Assembly (NCBI GenBank): GCA_911728455.2
Contig: OU452236.1
Coordinates: 7,558,171 to 7,622,170, forward strand
Length of the DNA stretch: 64,000 bases
Direction of reading: 5' to 3'
From: Marthasterias glacialis
Lineage: Eukaryota; Echinodermata; Asteroidea; Forcipulatida; Asteriidae
The position numbers were made by a program, and so were the translations under genes. The notes beneath the pieces were generated by a model that saw nothing but the letters and a program-made list of their open reading frames with translations, was not told the origin of the DNA and did not search any database. This document shows positions 32,196-44,459 of this stretch, in pieces (positions within the stretch are counted from its first letter, which is position 1; each line of letters opens with the position of its first letter).

Positions 32196-32930
32196 ATGCA
32201 CTCACTTTCATTAGCTGTTCAATTTTTAACCCAAGCTTGCGCTCCAAACAAAGGGGACCGCTCGGGAAAGGAACTCGGCATCGGCTGGCCAGGCAACTTG
32301 GACCACTTTCTGATTCCATCAACATTAAAGGCAGTAGTAGATATGTCCATAAAGCAAGATAAGCAAATTTATGTATTGTTGGCCTATGTAAACAAAGCTC
32401 TTCATAGCGCTACAACAGTTGTGTCTGTAATTTGCTATTTGGGGCTAGCTTGGCAGGAGTGCCATCTTCTGCCGAGTACATTGAGGTCCTTCCATACTAG
32501 AACCGCAAGGGCATGTAAGGACAGAATTGCTGTTTACTTAAGCCCCCCCCCCCTCCATTTCATCCTATCAGCAAATGAGTTCACAAGAATGGCACACTCC
32601 ATACATACAAAGGTTAACCTACTAGGCTCGTCAATGCATTTTTCAGCAACTAAGAAGTTTAAGCAAACATTTACATCAGCCCGCTGCGTCGAATTATCAA
32701 GCCCTTTTTTGCATAGACTAAATTCACTTTTGTATTGTGTCAATTACAATCAATTCAATATTTTCTTCTTCGGTAACGTAAGAAGTGAAAGACTTTCTGT
32801 CCTTCGAGACTCAAAAAAAGAAAAGGAAAAATCACTGTCTGATGATGATGAATTCCATAGCTTTTTTGTACAGTATATGGAACTTGTGGAGAACCTTTTT
32901 TTCCCCACTAAATATCAGGTAGGCCTATAG
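32196..32930 (+). CDS. Unidentified open reading frame, 244 codons, longest in window
   Basis: The frame opens at an ATG in CCCATCATGC context and runs 244 codons to TAG. Such a length is not expected by chance in DNA of this composition. It encodes no recognisable domain; features are a central Pro run from a C-tract and a charged end (SKKEKEKSLSDDDEFHSFF). A donor-like CAG|GTAGGC occurs at 32918/32919, three codons before the stop, so it could be an exon. Against this, it contains an 11-base C homopolymer (32543-32553), the amino acid composition is undistinguished, and no upstream or downstream exon is visible. Confidence 0.3.
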   Translation: MHSLSLAVQFLTQACAPNKGDRSGKELGIGWPGNLDHFLIPSTLKAVVDMSIKQDKQIYVLLAYVNKALHSATTVVSVICYLGLAWQECHLLPSTLRSFHTRTARACKDRIAVYLSPPPLHFILSANEFTRMAHSIHTKVNLLGSSMHFSATKKFKQTFTSARCVELSSPFLHRLNSLLYCVNYNQFNIFFFGNVRSERLSVLRDSKKEKEKSLSDDDEFHSFFVQYMELVENLFFPTKYQVGL

Positions 32931-34744
32931 TAATGTCACTCATATGTCTGAGAAATATGATGTCAAGAGAGAGTTCTCACTCACAACCAGAGATCAGTTT
33001 CTATTTGTTAACGAATACATAAAATGACCTTTCAGCAAAAACCATGCTGAAGTTTCCAAGACTTTTATCTGGATGGACTAGAAATCACAGGATTATCCAA
33101 ATTTTCGGGAAGCCTTCCGAGCTGCGATGTTGTGACTCAATTACACCCCCTAAACCTTTGACGGATGTCCCCCCTCCCACCCCTATGATAAGGCAAAGAA
33201 ACAATTTGTTCCTCCAGGCTTAATCTGACAGTCTGTGGAAATAATCCCCTTTGAATGCCAAGGTCGCTAAGAGACATCATTTGGATTTGGTCAAGGTGAG
33301 AGGGGATAATATTGAATTTACCACTTCCATGACTTTGTATATCTATTTGCAATTATTAAATCGTCCGTTTTACATTTTTGTAATTTTTACGAGAAGGAAG
33401 TGATGCATGTAAGACTTATCTATTGATTGAGTCGCAAATATTGATTTAAGTGTAAACAAGCATGATGTTTTAGTTTCTCTGCAGTAGAAGTTGAACTTGA
33501 AGGTATAAAGTTAACTGCAACATATACCATACAAATTTATTTACATAAGCTTCATATGAATGTTTACAACTTTCTTGTCATTATTACATACAACTCAAGC
33601 AAATCTAAGTAATGACATTTCAAACTAGTTCAGCAGTAGTACTAAATAGAAAGGAGCGTACAGTTCCTAAATACACCACTGGTAACCTATCACCAAACAC
33701 ACACAACCAATCTACTCATGCCAACAGTCAGTATGACCTACGACATACCAGCAATAAATCCAAAATGGCAGCCCTCCTAAGCAAATTTTGTATGAAGAAA
33801 TAAATAAAAGCTTTACATTGGACTATACAGTGTAGGTTTTCTTCTGAAAGGGGTGATCCAGGACTCTCTGAACTGGCCTGAGGGTAAGCAGAAATCCTAC
33901 CACTCTACCGAATACGACCACTGGAATGGTAGGAATTCAGTCTGGCTAAGACCCATTCTGATGGTTTTTGCCCTTGAGGGCACGCCACCAGAGGCCAGTT
34001 GCTGTGCCATGACTTGGGGATAAATCTGCTTTAAAGGTAGTGCACACTTTCACTTAAAACACTGTGATCAATGTGCAGACAAAAAACAACTTCTTTATAT
34101 TGCACTCACAGAAAGTTTAAACCACAACAGCCATGATCTGTGGATATACCAGTCAGTAAATCTCTCAGTTCATTTTAAACTGAAAGAGGTTTTACACTAC
34201 CATGGGTATTGATATAAGTTGCTAGCAGGCGAATTTGACCAGCTACTACTAACTTCTGTGCCGTATTGCAACATCAACAATAAGCACTTGGCAGGAAATG
34301 CTTAGATTGCACATGGGAGCATACATGTACTGTACATGTACATTGTACAATAGCCCTTAAAATTCTGGGGATCTAGGCTGGCTCCCGAGTCCAGACCCCA
34401 TGACATCTTCACTCCCTTGCATCCCACAAAACAAATGCCACCAACTTCAGGTCATTTGCCTTCTACTTGACATACATTTTAAATCCCCTAACTACGAACT
34501 TGTATCCATCGATACTTTGAAGGGGAAGGCAGTCCACAAAATCAGGTGATTCTTCATCCACTCCTTTCAATTTGTTTGATTGTTTCGCACATGGCGTTAA
34601 CTTCAATTTGAAATTCATTTGGGCAATATTTTGACTAGTTCTGCAACAACGATGATTGACAAATGTTTGATATGTCATCTGTTTGTAAAAAAGTCCTGGT
34701 AGTACTGCATTGTTTCAGTTAGATGTGTAACATCCTGCAAGTAC

Positions 34745-35065
34745 TTATTTATTAATCTATTTATTTATTGTTTACCCTGGGAAAACCTTTCAGCGAATCA
34801 CTGTTTTTCAAAGGTGCCCAGCTATAAAAGTATACATGTACAATTAAAAAGAAACAAAAAAAAAATAAAACAAGAAACACTAGAATACCAGAGACTTGTA
34901 CGTGTGTTTAAAGCTGGATAGGATGGAGGGTAAGGGAAGTTTAACTGCAGCTGGGAGGTTGTTAAACAAATGTACCCCATGTGCCACAACTTAGTCTGGT
35001 TTACACAGACCTAATGTACAATGTTGAAGTGAGTGGGGAGCAGAGCATCGTAGAGTGAATTTCAC
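34745..35065 (+). repeat. Dispersed repeat (TTTATTTATTG...CCTGGGAAAACC type)
   Basis: TTATTTATTGTTTACCCTGG, then AGCGAATCACTG, CAAAGGTGCCCAGCTATAAA, an A-rich stretch, and a tail (AAGCTGGATAGGATGGAGGG) have the look of an invertebrate interspersed repeat body. No second copy in this window was found, so the call rests on general resemblance. Confidence 0.35.
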
Positions 35066-36099
35066 AATACAGGGAATTTCTTTTCATGAATTGACCACAA
35101 AGAGCACTCCTTTAAGATGACCCCACACATGTAAACAATCTGTTGTGATCCATTTAGCTGAAATAGAAACCATGTCCCTGAGATTCCCTTGCAGCACAGA
35201 ATGGCGGCTGGAACCAGTTTGTCTGCTGGGCGGTTGGGTTGTCTAATGGTCTGGCAGAATGGAGGAATGCTACCAATGCCCCAGCCATTTAAACCCCTGG
35301 ACAACAGAGACAAAAGACCCCTCAAGGTTGCCAGCAAACATACTAAGATCTCTACACTGAAAGACAACGGGTTTCTTGGGATGTTGTTATTGATGCACAA
35401 GGCTGTATGTGATTTGTTTTCTTCACCTCACTTGGTTTTTAGAAATATTCCTCTCAACTTGTAGAAAGTTGGTTTGATACTGGTGACAACTATCCAGAGT
35501 GGCATTCTGAACGAAACACTGCCGTTTCCAAGAAAATTGTGTTTGATTTCAGAATTGAGAATACAGACATAAATGAGAACTCGAAAAAAACATGAAAACC
35601 ATTTTTATCACCTAACAAATGTGACACCTAAAAAATTGTTTCTCATTTTTCACAGGGAAAAGTTTTCACAGAATTCAATGTTTTGAAATTATTCCCAAAC
35701 CACTTTAAATACCTACACCCAATTGAATTTCAAATTTACCATGGATGACAGTCAATCAATAACTCTTCAAAAAATGCTTTTGAAATAATAAACTTTGTTA
35801 AAAGAGTGGAACTTTAAGAGCGAAACAATGCAAAGTATCTACAGATTGGTACGATATAGCGGTTTCTAATTGGTTGATCAAGGACCCTGTATTCTGCGCT
35901 GTTTAATCGTAACTTGATTTTCTTTTTGATGCGCGGTAACAACTGCTTATCACTTGATCAACATTTCTATCAGCCGGGGGGGAAAAGAGTGCGGGAAAAA
36001 AAAAAAAAAAAAAAAAAAAAACTACGCAAAAGCGAAAGTGAAAATTTCAGCCGCCGCGACGAACCTAAAAAGGTCTCCATATATAGAGAGGTAAATCGC

Positions 36100-39000
36100 T
36101 GACGTGGTGTCTGACCCTATTTTTAGCATTTGTTTAGATCAACTTACAGAAAATTCGCCCGCCTGAGTTGTTATAATTAAAGCAGCACTCCTCTTGTCTA
36201 ATTGAATGAATATTAGCACACTAGAAAGAGTGGACACATGTCGACTGTTGAGCACGCACATAGTTTGGTCAATTAGGAACGTGCTTATCAAAAGAGCATC
36301 TTAGGAAGCTATGCCATTGGTGTAATTACCTGACTAGTGGATGCTTAATTGCTCTCATAATGTGTCAACTCCGTACAGTCATTCAAGTCTCTTCAGCAAT
36401 GATAACCCATAAATTGTTGCATTTTATCATTCAGCCAGAGCATAATTAGTACACTTGCATGCAAGCATGTCCAAAAAAGAGGAAATTGCCAGGCATAGCA
36501 AGACTTTTGTATGGTGTTTTTAAATTTTCAACGGCACAGCTGAGAAACCAAAAGTGAGGAAATCAAGTTGCAAGCCTATAATGTTATTCATTTATTGCGA
36601 GCTAGCCAAAGTTATTATTTCAGGTCAAATAAGACTAGAACAAAAAAAAAAGACAAAAAACAACAAGTAAAATCACATAGCTCCCAAACTAACAGTTGAG
36701 GAATAAAAACAAAGAACAAAACGATATCACATTCCAAGAATTTGACAGTACCATAGAAATCTCAAATGCCATCCAAAAAGACACTTATTACTAACGTCAA
36801 AACAGATCCTCAGGTCAGTTCCAAAAAAGAATTAATTTGCTTAAAAGTCCCAAAGAGTTTTTCAATTAGACAATAACTCTGGGAATCATCAGCTAATGGG
36901 GTGATATACGGTAGGGATATGCTGAGAAAAGGCAAGGGCAAAGGAAAGGTGAATACAACAGGTGAAACAAGACAAGAAATGAATTGAGGTTAGCACCATA
37001 GGGTAAGGGCAGAAGGCAAGACTCCAAGCCAGAGAAAAAAACACAAGCACTTACTTCCCTCTCTGAAATTAATTTCATATGGGGAAGGAGAGTGGATGGA
37101 AACCCACAAAGTTTCATTTTAATTATGCGACCGATTGTGAACTCCTGGGGGAGACACGGAGTCTAAGATATGCGGGACCCCTAAGGAGTGCCACTCGGTC
37201 TCACGTCGGGGGCTCGTGTGCGTCTTATTAAACATCAAAACCTTGTGTAATTCCCCCGTCTGTGCTTGTCCTATTGGGTAGATTATCCCACTCTTGTAGT
37301 CGGAACCTACAAGAGGTATTCATGCTAACACAGAGAAGGAATTAAATCTCTCCTATAACAATCTCAAGCGGGCGATAGCTACACTACAGAAACTGATTCT
37401 TCCTCACGTTTCCTGGCCTGACGCATTTTTTTTTATTTTATATTTTTTCTGTTTAGGGGGTACGTGTTGTGTCTCCAATGGTCGTCCCCTATCCCTTCGC
37501 CTGGGCTGTTTTGAGAAGCCACAATGTCATCAAATCTTGGGGTTGTTTCCTATGCTTTTTTCATTCGCCGGTGTCGGATTGCAGCTTCAATTCCTGGAGG
37601 ACCCAACGCTACAGTCCTCCACTAATCACACAATGAGTTCTTCCTCGCGCTGCGTCTTCCATTGTAAAGGCTGCCTCTTTATCCGTACGATATTCTCAAT
37701 GCAAACAATCACCGAGCAAATACTAAACTGCATTTAATCAAATTAATCGGACCGAATGGAAAGACTGCTTGTATCTCTAGCCATGTCATGGCAAGGAGTG
37801 GGGGGGGGGGGGGGAGAGCACGGCACAGGCCTACATGTGGGTAATGAAGAAGGCCGTGCTGGAAGAAAGCTCAAGAGATTGCCAATGCCGATATGAAAAT
37901 GAAATGGCCTTGCTTGGGTTAATCTCTTGTGGGTTTGGTTATGCCTGACTAAGTGTGGATGGCCGCAGGCCACGCACACTTCATCAGTAAACTGATTAAG
38001 AGCGGTGACAGTGGTGATAGCACCTCAAGTTGTCAATCCCTCCATGCGCCAACCGGTACCGAATATGATAACAAGACAGCGAAGGAAAAAAAACAAGCAT
38101 AATGCCAGTAACAATGAGGCGAATGCTATGTAGATTCCTACACATAAATGATGATGGTAATTAGAAATCCTTAGTGCCAAGACAATGTCGTTATCAACAA
38201 CCCGCTCGACAAGAACATCAAAAAGAGCCCTACACTCCTACATGACAGATGTTGCTATTCTGTATGCAAATTGTCCCTCTCCTAACAACCCCCCCCCCCC
38301 TTCACTCCCACCAGCCAACGCTGCCAAAAAAAAGATCCTCAACCTTTTGAGAAGAATTCCTCCCATGTTGTGAACTATTAATGGAAATTGCATTTTAATG
38401 AGGTACTCATTTGTTACCTCGTGTAAAATTGAACAGACTGTGATGTTGGCCAAGGGGTTTTGACACCTTTGGTAGTGTGAAGTTCCAGCAAGTACAGAGG
38501 TTTTGTCAGCTCGTTTGTCTTGTGCCCGCATCCACCACAACTTGCACGCTCCTCTATTGTCGACACCTTCTACGTACTCAAAGCCTCACTCAGTGCAGCT
38601 TCAAAGTCCAACTGCAGGTTGTCATTTCAGACCGCTCCGTCATTTTTCAAAGCTTCATCTTTTCTGCTTCCCTTGTATTATTTTCATCTCTCTGAAATCG
38701 TCACCTCACACCAACTTTCAAAGAGTGTTAATTATAAAAAATACAGTTCTACCAAATTCTGCTTTTATTCCAGTCACGCAGTGGTTTGGGGGCTTAAGCA
38801 AATGAAGAAGAAAAAAATACAGCTCTGAATGCAACAATTCCACTACACAGCAGTGTTTCCTTCTGCCTGATACCATTAATGACCACTTAGATCAAGAGCA
38901 ACAATAGCAAGAGAGAGTACCCCATACTCCTTTCCCCCCTCAGCTAACCTCCCTATTGCCACGAAAGCCACAAATGACACACTGCTTCAAATTTATTTCC

Positions 39001-42000
39001 ACCCTCAGGGAAAGAGAGTCAGTGAGACTACAAGTTAGTGCTAAAAAGAAATATATTCATATTTTGTGGGGCTTTGTTGTTTTTGAAAGCCAACTTTAAA
39101 AAACCCTCGACTCAAATTGACTGAATGACCTCAATCAGAGTCACCTGCACTGAAACAACATCTTTGTGGCTCAGTCATTAAAGGAATACACTGCTATGGC
39201 GAATGTGTTCATCTGATTCGTAGAAAGAAAGATGCATACGACTTAGTCATCCATCACAATCATCAAACCAGTCTAGCATCACGGTGAAAAATATCAATTA
39301 CCTAAAACAACAAAAACAGCTGAGGATTTGACTCGACTGCCCATGTTCATTCTATAACCTTTGCAGTATTTATAACTGGAATGGAGCCTTTAATCCAGGT
39401 AGCATGTGTTGCTATTGTTGCACCTCTCCACTATACATGTATAATTCCCTTGCTTACTGCAGGCATACAAGGGTGAAAATCTGCTAGTAGAAATTCAGCC
39501 CAGAGCATGTCAACAAAATGTGTACAAATTTATCAAGCAATAAGAATCCCAGTATGATTTCCATATTTGATTTATAAACGTGCGCAAAATTTCACCGAGC
39601 CCTTCGCCGCCCAACAACTGCCTCAAAATGATACATTCAATATCATTAGCGCCCGAATTTTCCAAATTAGCACAATCCAATTCCTGTGAAAGCAATCCAG
39701 CTATTTTGGCTTCTCGTCAAGGTGAAAAGGCAACTTGATTTCATTCACAGGGTGAGAGCGAGAGCCAGAAAAAGAGTCAGGAGATGTATGGACAGCAAAT
39801 GAAAAAAAAAAATTATATAGAAAAAAAAATTGGAGGGAGTGATTTCACGATTTGTGCCTGTAGCCAAAACAGACAACGCAATATCTCTTTACCATCACAA
39901 TACCAACGGTGGTGTACGTGAACAGAATGCAGCTCACTAATTGCTGGTCGCTTTTGCTGGGCTGACAAAATGCCCCGCGGTCATGCTGCTACATGAATTG
40001 ACTTTTCCCCGGCTTTACCATTTTGCCCTGTCCGTTCAGAGATATCCTTCCAAAACACAAGCGATACCTCACCGCACACAAGAAAAAAATATTAATGGAT
40101 TTGACTGTTACATTGACTCTATAGGAAAACTACTGATAGGACAACATCTAATGGAGTTCTGTACTGAAGTTAATTTTTTTTTTCTAATGTCTTCAAGTTA
40201 GTCGAGATATAAAACCATCTATGGAATAAAAGGTTATGAGTAACATAGGATTGTGTGGTACTTAAAATTAAAACGGATGTTTTAAAGGAACAAGTTACTG
40301 GTTGGATATTACCACCAAATGAATACAGATTGAACAAGCGGTGTTCGGCTGAATGCCAAACACATTCAGCCGAACACCTAAAAATAAGGAAATACTGAAT
40401 TCTGATGTGCATTTTCTAACCTTTTTGACAACAAAATTAAAGTGTTTTTTGATTTTTTATTTCATTCTTCTTATTCCTGATGTCTTTAGGTACTTCCACC
40501 TTGTTGATAAATAAAGTTGGTCTTTGCTCGAGTTTCGTTTAATGGAAAGCGGGTGTTTGTTTTTTCTATATCAGAAAGAAAGCAAATGTGTGGACTTAAT
40601 AGATCAATAAAATTACCCAATTAAAATTTGTGTGTTGATTGTTTGCCATTGTTTTTGTTCAATATTTTTATGTAATTTCTGTATGCCTTCTTTTCCCCCA
40701 AAAAATCTAAGTTATTGAGTAATATTGAAACATGGGGCAAATGCAAAGTAGCCAAAAGTAAGCAAAAACTACCACAAACATTATGCAGTCGTTTTCTCTT
40801 CCAGTCAAGTTGACTTGAAAATATTTCCATTGGAAATAAATTGAAATCAATATTCCAAGTAACTTGACAATTTTCATGGTATTCATTCGATTCATTACAC
40901 GCTGCTGCACTGGCAAATAACCACATTTCTGTCCCTCAAAAATATTCTTTATTAAGACCTTAACGGTTAATCCAAGGTCGCTTGAGTTTTCTTCCTCCCC
41001 TCCCCTTCCCCCCCCCATAAAAAACCCTCTCTTGCATCGGATATTGTCCCAGACCTACATGCACAGAATGGCAAATGCATTCAGTGTTGTCAAGCCACCG
41101 TACAACCTAAACAGAAAACCCCTGCAGTCCAGATAGGGTGGCAACCAGACTACTGAGTAACAAGGATCACCCTAAATTGCAAGTGACAGTTGCTAAGCGG
41201 GGTTCGCGGCCTTTTTGAACCCGGCTGCTCGCGACTAATTTGCATAAGATCTCCCTCATAGAATGTGCATGTTGTTTTCTATTATGTTTTGTATTGGGGG
41301 GTTGTTGTTCTGATGGGGGATGGATGTTAACGCTTTGATTAACATCACACATTGTTTAAGGACTAGGGGGGAAAGACAAGGCAGTTTCTGCATAGCATTA
41401 TAGTATAGGCCTAAATCAGACCACGGCCATCTTTGTCTGATTCCTTCAGCACAATAATACAAAGTGATAATTGTTGTTGGACTATTAAAAAGGGACCGAA
41501 CTATTTTTCTCTTGAACTGCGGTTTGGCCAAGACATCTTTTAACCGTAAAACAAGATGCCGGAATGAATATAATTTAAATTTAAAGCAATGTGTCCATAA
41601 AGCACAACCTTGGCAAAGGCTTTTGTACAAGGTTTTAGAAAAAAACACCATGCCAGTGCAAAATCTAGCATAAAAGATGAGTTTCAACAGTCAACACAAG
41701 GTATGACAAATTAAGAATACATAGCAGATCTTTAGTTTTCCATTTCCCAAAAGTATTGAATTAATATCAAATGTTAATTTGAAATGTGATGCTGATTGCA
41801 TTGTAACAAATGCCACATGCATGTATGTGAGTAGGCATCCCTCTCTACCAACACTCTAGTTGTAATTCTTATTTTTTACCCCCCCCCCCATCATAATCAA
41901 ATAAATTAATGTTCTTTCCTCAATTCAAACAAAAAGCATTTCAATATCAACCATTAAAATCAAATGGTTTGATTAAAATCAAAAATAAATATCAGAGTAT

Positions 42001-44140
42001 CAATGAAAAAGTAATAAAATAAAAAAATAGTAATAATAAAAAAACATTAATTGAGTAGCAGTAAAAAAAAAAACAACCCAAAAACCATGGAGTGATTGGT
42101 TACCAAGTATAATACTGACTGCAGCTAATTATAAAACTTTCATTAGCAGAAACGAGTCAAGATGTAACACAGCACAAACAGGTCCCTGCTTGAATAGACA
42201 TGAATAATAAATTACGGATATCAATGACTTTCATTAAATGCGCTCACCTGGAAAAAAAAATTGGATGACAGCGTTTTCAATCAGGTTTTACTTTGACAAG
42301 AAAGAGCGTGCATGAAACAGAAGAAAAAGAAACACAGACTAATTGCCTTGACTACTGCCGATTAAAAAAAATTGCGATAAAAAATACACCTTTAAAAATG
42401 TAGTTTTCTGAAAAGAAGTCGTGTTTTTGAGTTGATATTACACTGATAGATAAACCTCAATTTAAAGTTATTAAAAAAGTTATTGAGAGCTATGGTTCAA
42501 CTTAAATTTCGTTTATGTAGATCAATCAAAAATTCAAAACTAAAAAAATTAACAATTACAAGATGAAATTATCTTAGGATTAAGATATGTCTATGGAAAA
42601 ATTCAATTGTTGTTTTAGGTCAAACGAATTATTCAAAGAAAACACGAAAAATATTTTAAATTTGTTTGTTTTCATATGAGATGTAACAGTAACATTTCAT
42701 CTAACATTCTTAGAATTTTCTTCATCAAATAAATTCCAGAGCCAGTTAATGGGTGAAAATGACAGTCGTCCTAAAACAAAACACTGAATGTCACGTGACT
42801 AATTCCTGCATTGGTAATTCACCTGCTGATTACCAGTGATCAAAAGAAAAAGGAGAAGTACCAGGCAGTAGGCAGAGAGAAACCTGTCTCATTTGCGGAA
42901 GGAAATTCATGTATGTCGCGCTAGTGAAAATTTGATATGAGGGGGGCTGGGACGGCAGACATTTTGCCACGGCGCTGCTGCCGCTACGAGGCTCAACCCT
43001 GTGTGACATTTCACTTCGGTTATCAGTCTGTCCGTACGTGACCAATCTGGGCATGGGAGTAATTGCAACGTACGACGTGAATCATGTGACAATGCTTATA
43101 TGGGATAATGCCCCGCCATGAAATAACCGCCCTAGAAAATGAGTGCTATGGCCTCAGGTATTTTGGTAAGGACCTCAGATCTTAAAAACTGTTTTCATCT
43201 TCCCGACTACATTCTTAAACATGATCACAGATCATCCAGATTAAAAAAAAAAAGTCAACTATATTGTATATTTATTCATTCATTTATTTATTTATTTTTT
43301 GTTGGGGGAGATTTAACATACATTTGTACACTTCTCCCCATAAATTTATAACTGAAAAGTTCGAGACAGAGTTTTGTATGTTCTTCGAAATGAAACAAAG
43401 TTTTTGCAACAACATTGCGAAGTAAACATAGACCCTACTGTGCATGTTATTGTTCACATCATTTTTAGATTACAGTGCCAGTGCCACCATAGAACACAAC
43501 CTCTCCATCTCAATTTATTAACTGCCTATTGTGACCTCATGGCGACCTGAGAAAAAGAAAAAATCCCAGGCTACCAAGTCCAGCCACATCTGCTTCTTGT
43601 TAGAAACTTGGCTTCTAACTGGTATGGTTGATTAGCAAGAAGGAACAGGGATCCCCAGTGGGATCTTGGGATGAAGTGGGCTAGGACATGCAGCTATGTC
43701 CCAGGAATACCTGTACAGGTGATCAAATGGTATTGTTTGGGGAGGTAACTTGAAGCAGATGGACCTTTTGGAGAACTTAAAGGGGACTAAAGTAATTTAT
43801 ATTCAAGGGGCTTTTGGTACCTGTTGCTAAGTGGAATAGTTTTGCTGACAAAAAAAAGTACAATATAACAGCTTTGTGTATTGTTTGCAATGACACATTT
43901 GTGGGCAGCATACTTCAAGGATGAATTCATTTTTAATAAAAGAACATATTGGACATAAAATTGCATGGAAATAGGCTAAATGATAGTTCAGTACCAGTAA
44001 GTTTTTATCTACCATCAACCTCACAGCCCCAAATTGATCCTCTACCAGCATCATGAAAGCTTCAAATTGAGACCAAAAGTACAGTCATTAGGGTCAATAT
44101 AACAACTGAAAACCCACATTAAATATACATGTACATTATA
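36100..44140 (-). other. Large upstream Pbx intron, part 4
   Basis: 36100-36470 is rich in homeodomain-type ATTA/TAAT words. CpG-raised patches lie at 37120-37700, 41040-41260 (with an octamer-like ATTTGCAT) and 42920-43110. A perfect hairpin lies at 40340-40378. Poly(G)/poly(C) runs occur at 37800-37814, 38289-38300, 41008-41016 and 41879-41889. 43550-43760 contains GGGATCCCCAGTGGGATC-like sequence that may be a repeat. Open frames here (up to 143 codons at 41256-41687, minus) show no domain. Nothing specific is seen in 38850-39900 or 42050-42750. Confidence 0.45.
40340..40378. repeat. Perfect 16-bp hairpin
   Basis: GGTGTTCGGCTGAATG (40340-40355), a 7-base loop (CCAAACA), and its exact reverse complement (40363-40378). 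The stem is balanced in GC and would be stable in RNA or as a cruciform. No flanking terminal-repeat structure or second copy was found. Confidence 0.9.
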
Positions 44141-44151
44141 CATAAATATAC

Positions 44152-44158
<7 letters not shown>

Positions 44159-44182
<24 letters not shown>

Positions 44183-44423
44183 AAACTAGTAGGGTTGATG
44201 GCCTTAGCTTTCGATCCAAACCGGACCTTCGTCAGAGGCAAAAACAAGCACAAACATAAAAACAGATCCATTTATAGAAAAACCTTGGGATTAAAATAGA
44301 TGGAGAGTATCCAAAATAGGCGGGAAAAAGACAACCAATCAAAGTTAATTAAATACAGACAAAGAGATTGTTGATGACCAATCAAAATACAGCAGTGTGG
44401 ACAATGGGATGTCCAGTGGTCGG

Positions 44424-44454
<31 letters not shown>
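44159..44454 (-). mobile_element. (TA)n-bounded element with hammerhead-like core
   Basis: A roughly 240-base non-repetitive segment sits between two (TA)n runs (44159-44181 and 44425-44454). Near the left end, the minus strand reads CTGACGA (44235-44229), a five-pair stem GGTCC/GGATC with loop GGTTT, then GAAA (44212-44209). This is the conserved order of a hammerhead ribozyme core. Stem III would be only GC/GC, and the U expected after it is C, so activity is doubtful. Such ribozymes are known in Penelope-like elements, which this fragment may derive from. Confidence 0.45.

Positions 44455-44459
<5 letters not shown>

Larger units (their letters stand above)
31303..36100 (-). other. Large upstream Pbx intron, part 3
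   Basis: Contains the long open frame at 32196-32930 and a dispersed repeat at 34745-35065, both listed separately. 33830-34045 may be a decayed repeat but no promoter boxes are clear. 35160-35470 is a slightly GC-richer patch without a recognisable product. A poly(A) run of about 24 lies near 36000. I see nothing specific in 31303-32150, 33360-33800 or 35480-35900. Confidence 0.45.

Noticed and set aside
33970-34000. GCCACCAGAGGCCAG as another CTCF-like site
   Set aside because: Only a partial match, single copy, not in a repeated context.
41256-41687. 143-codon minus-strand open frame
   Set aside because: No domain, undistinguished composition and no exon signals.
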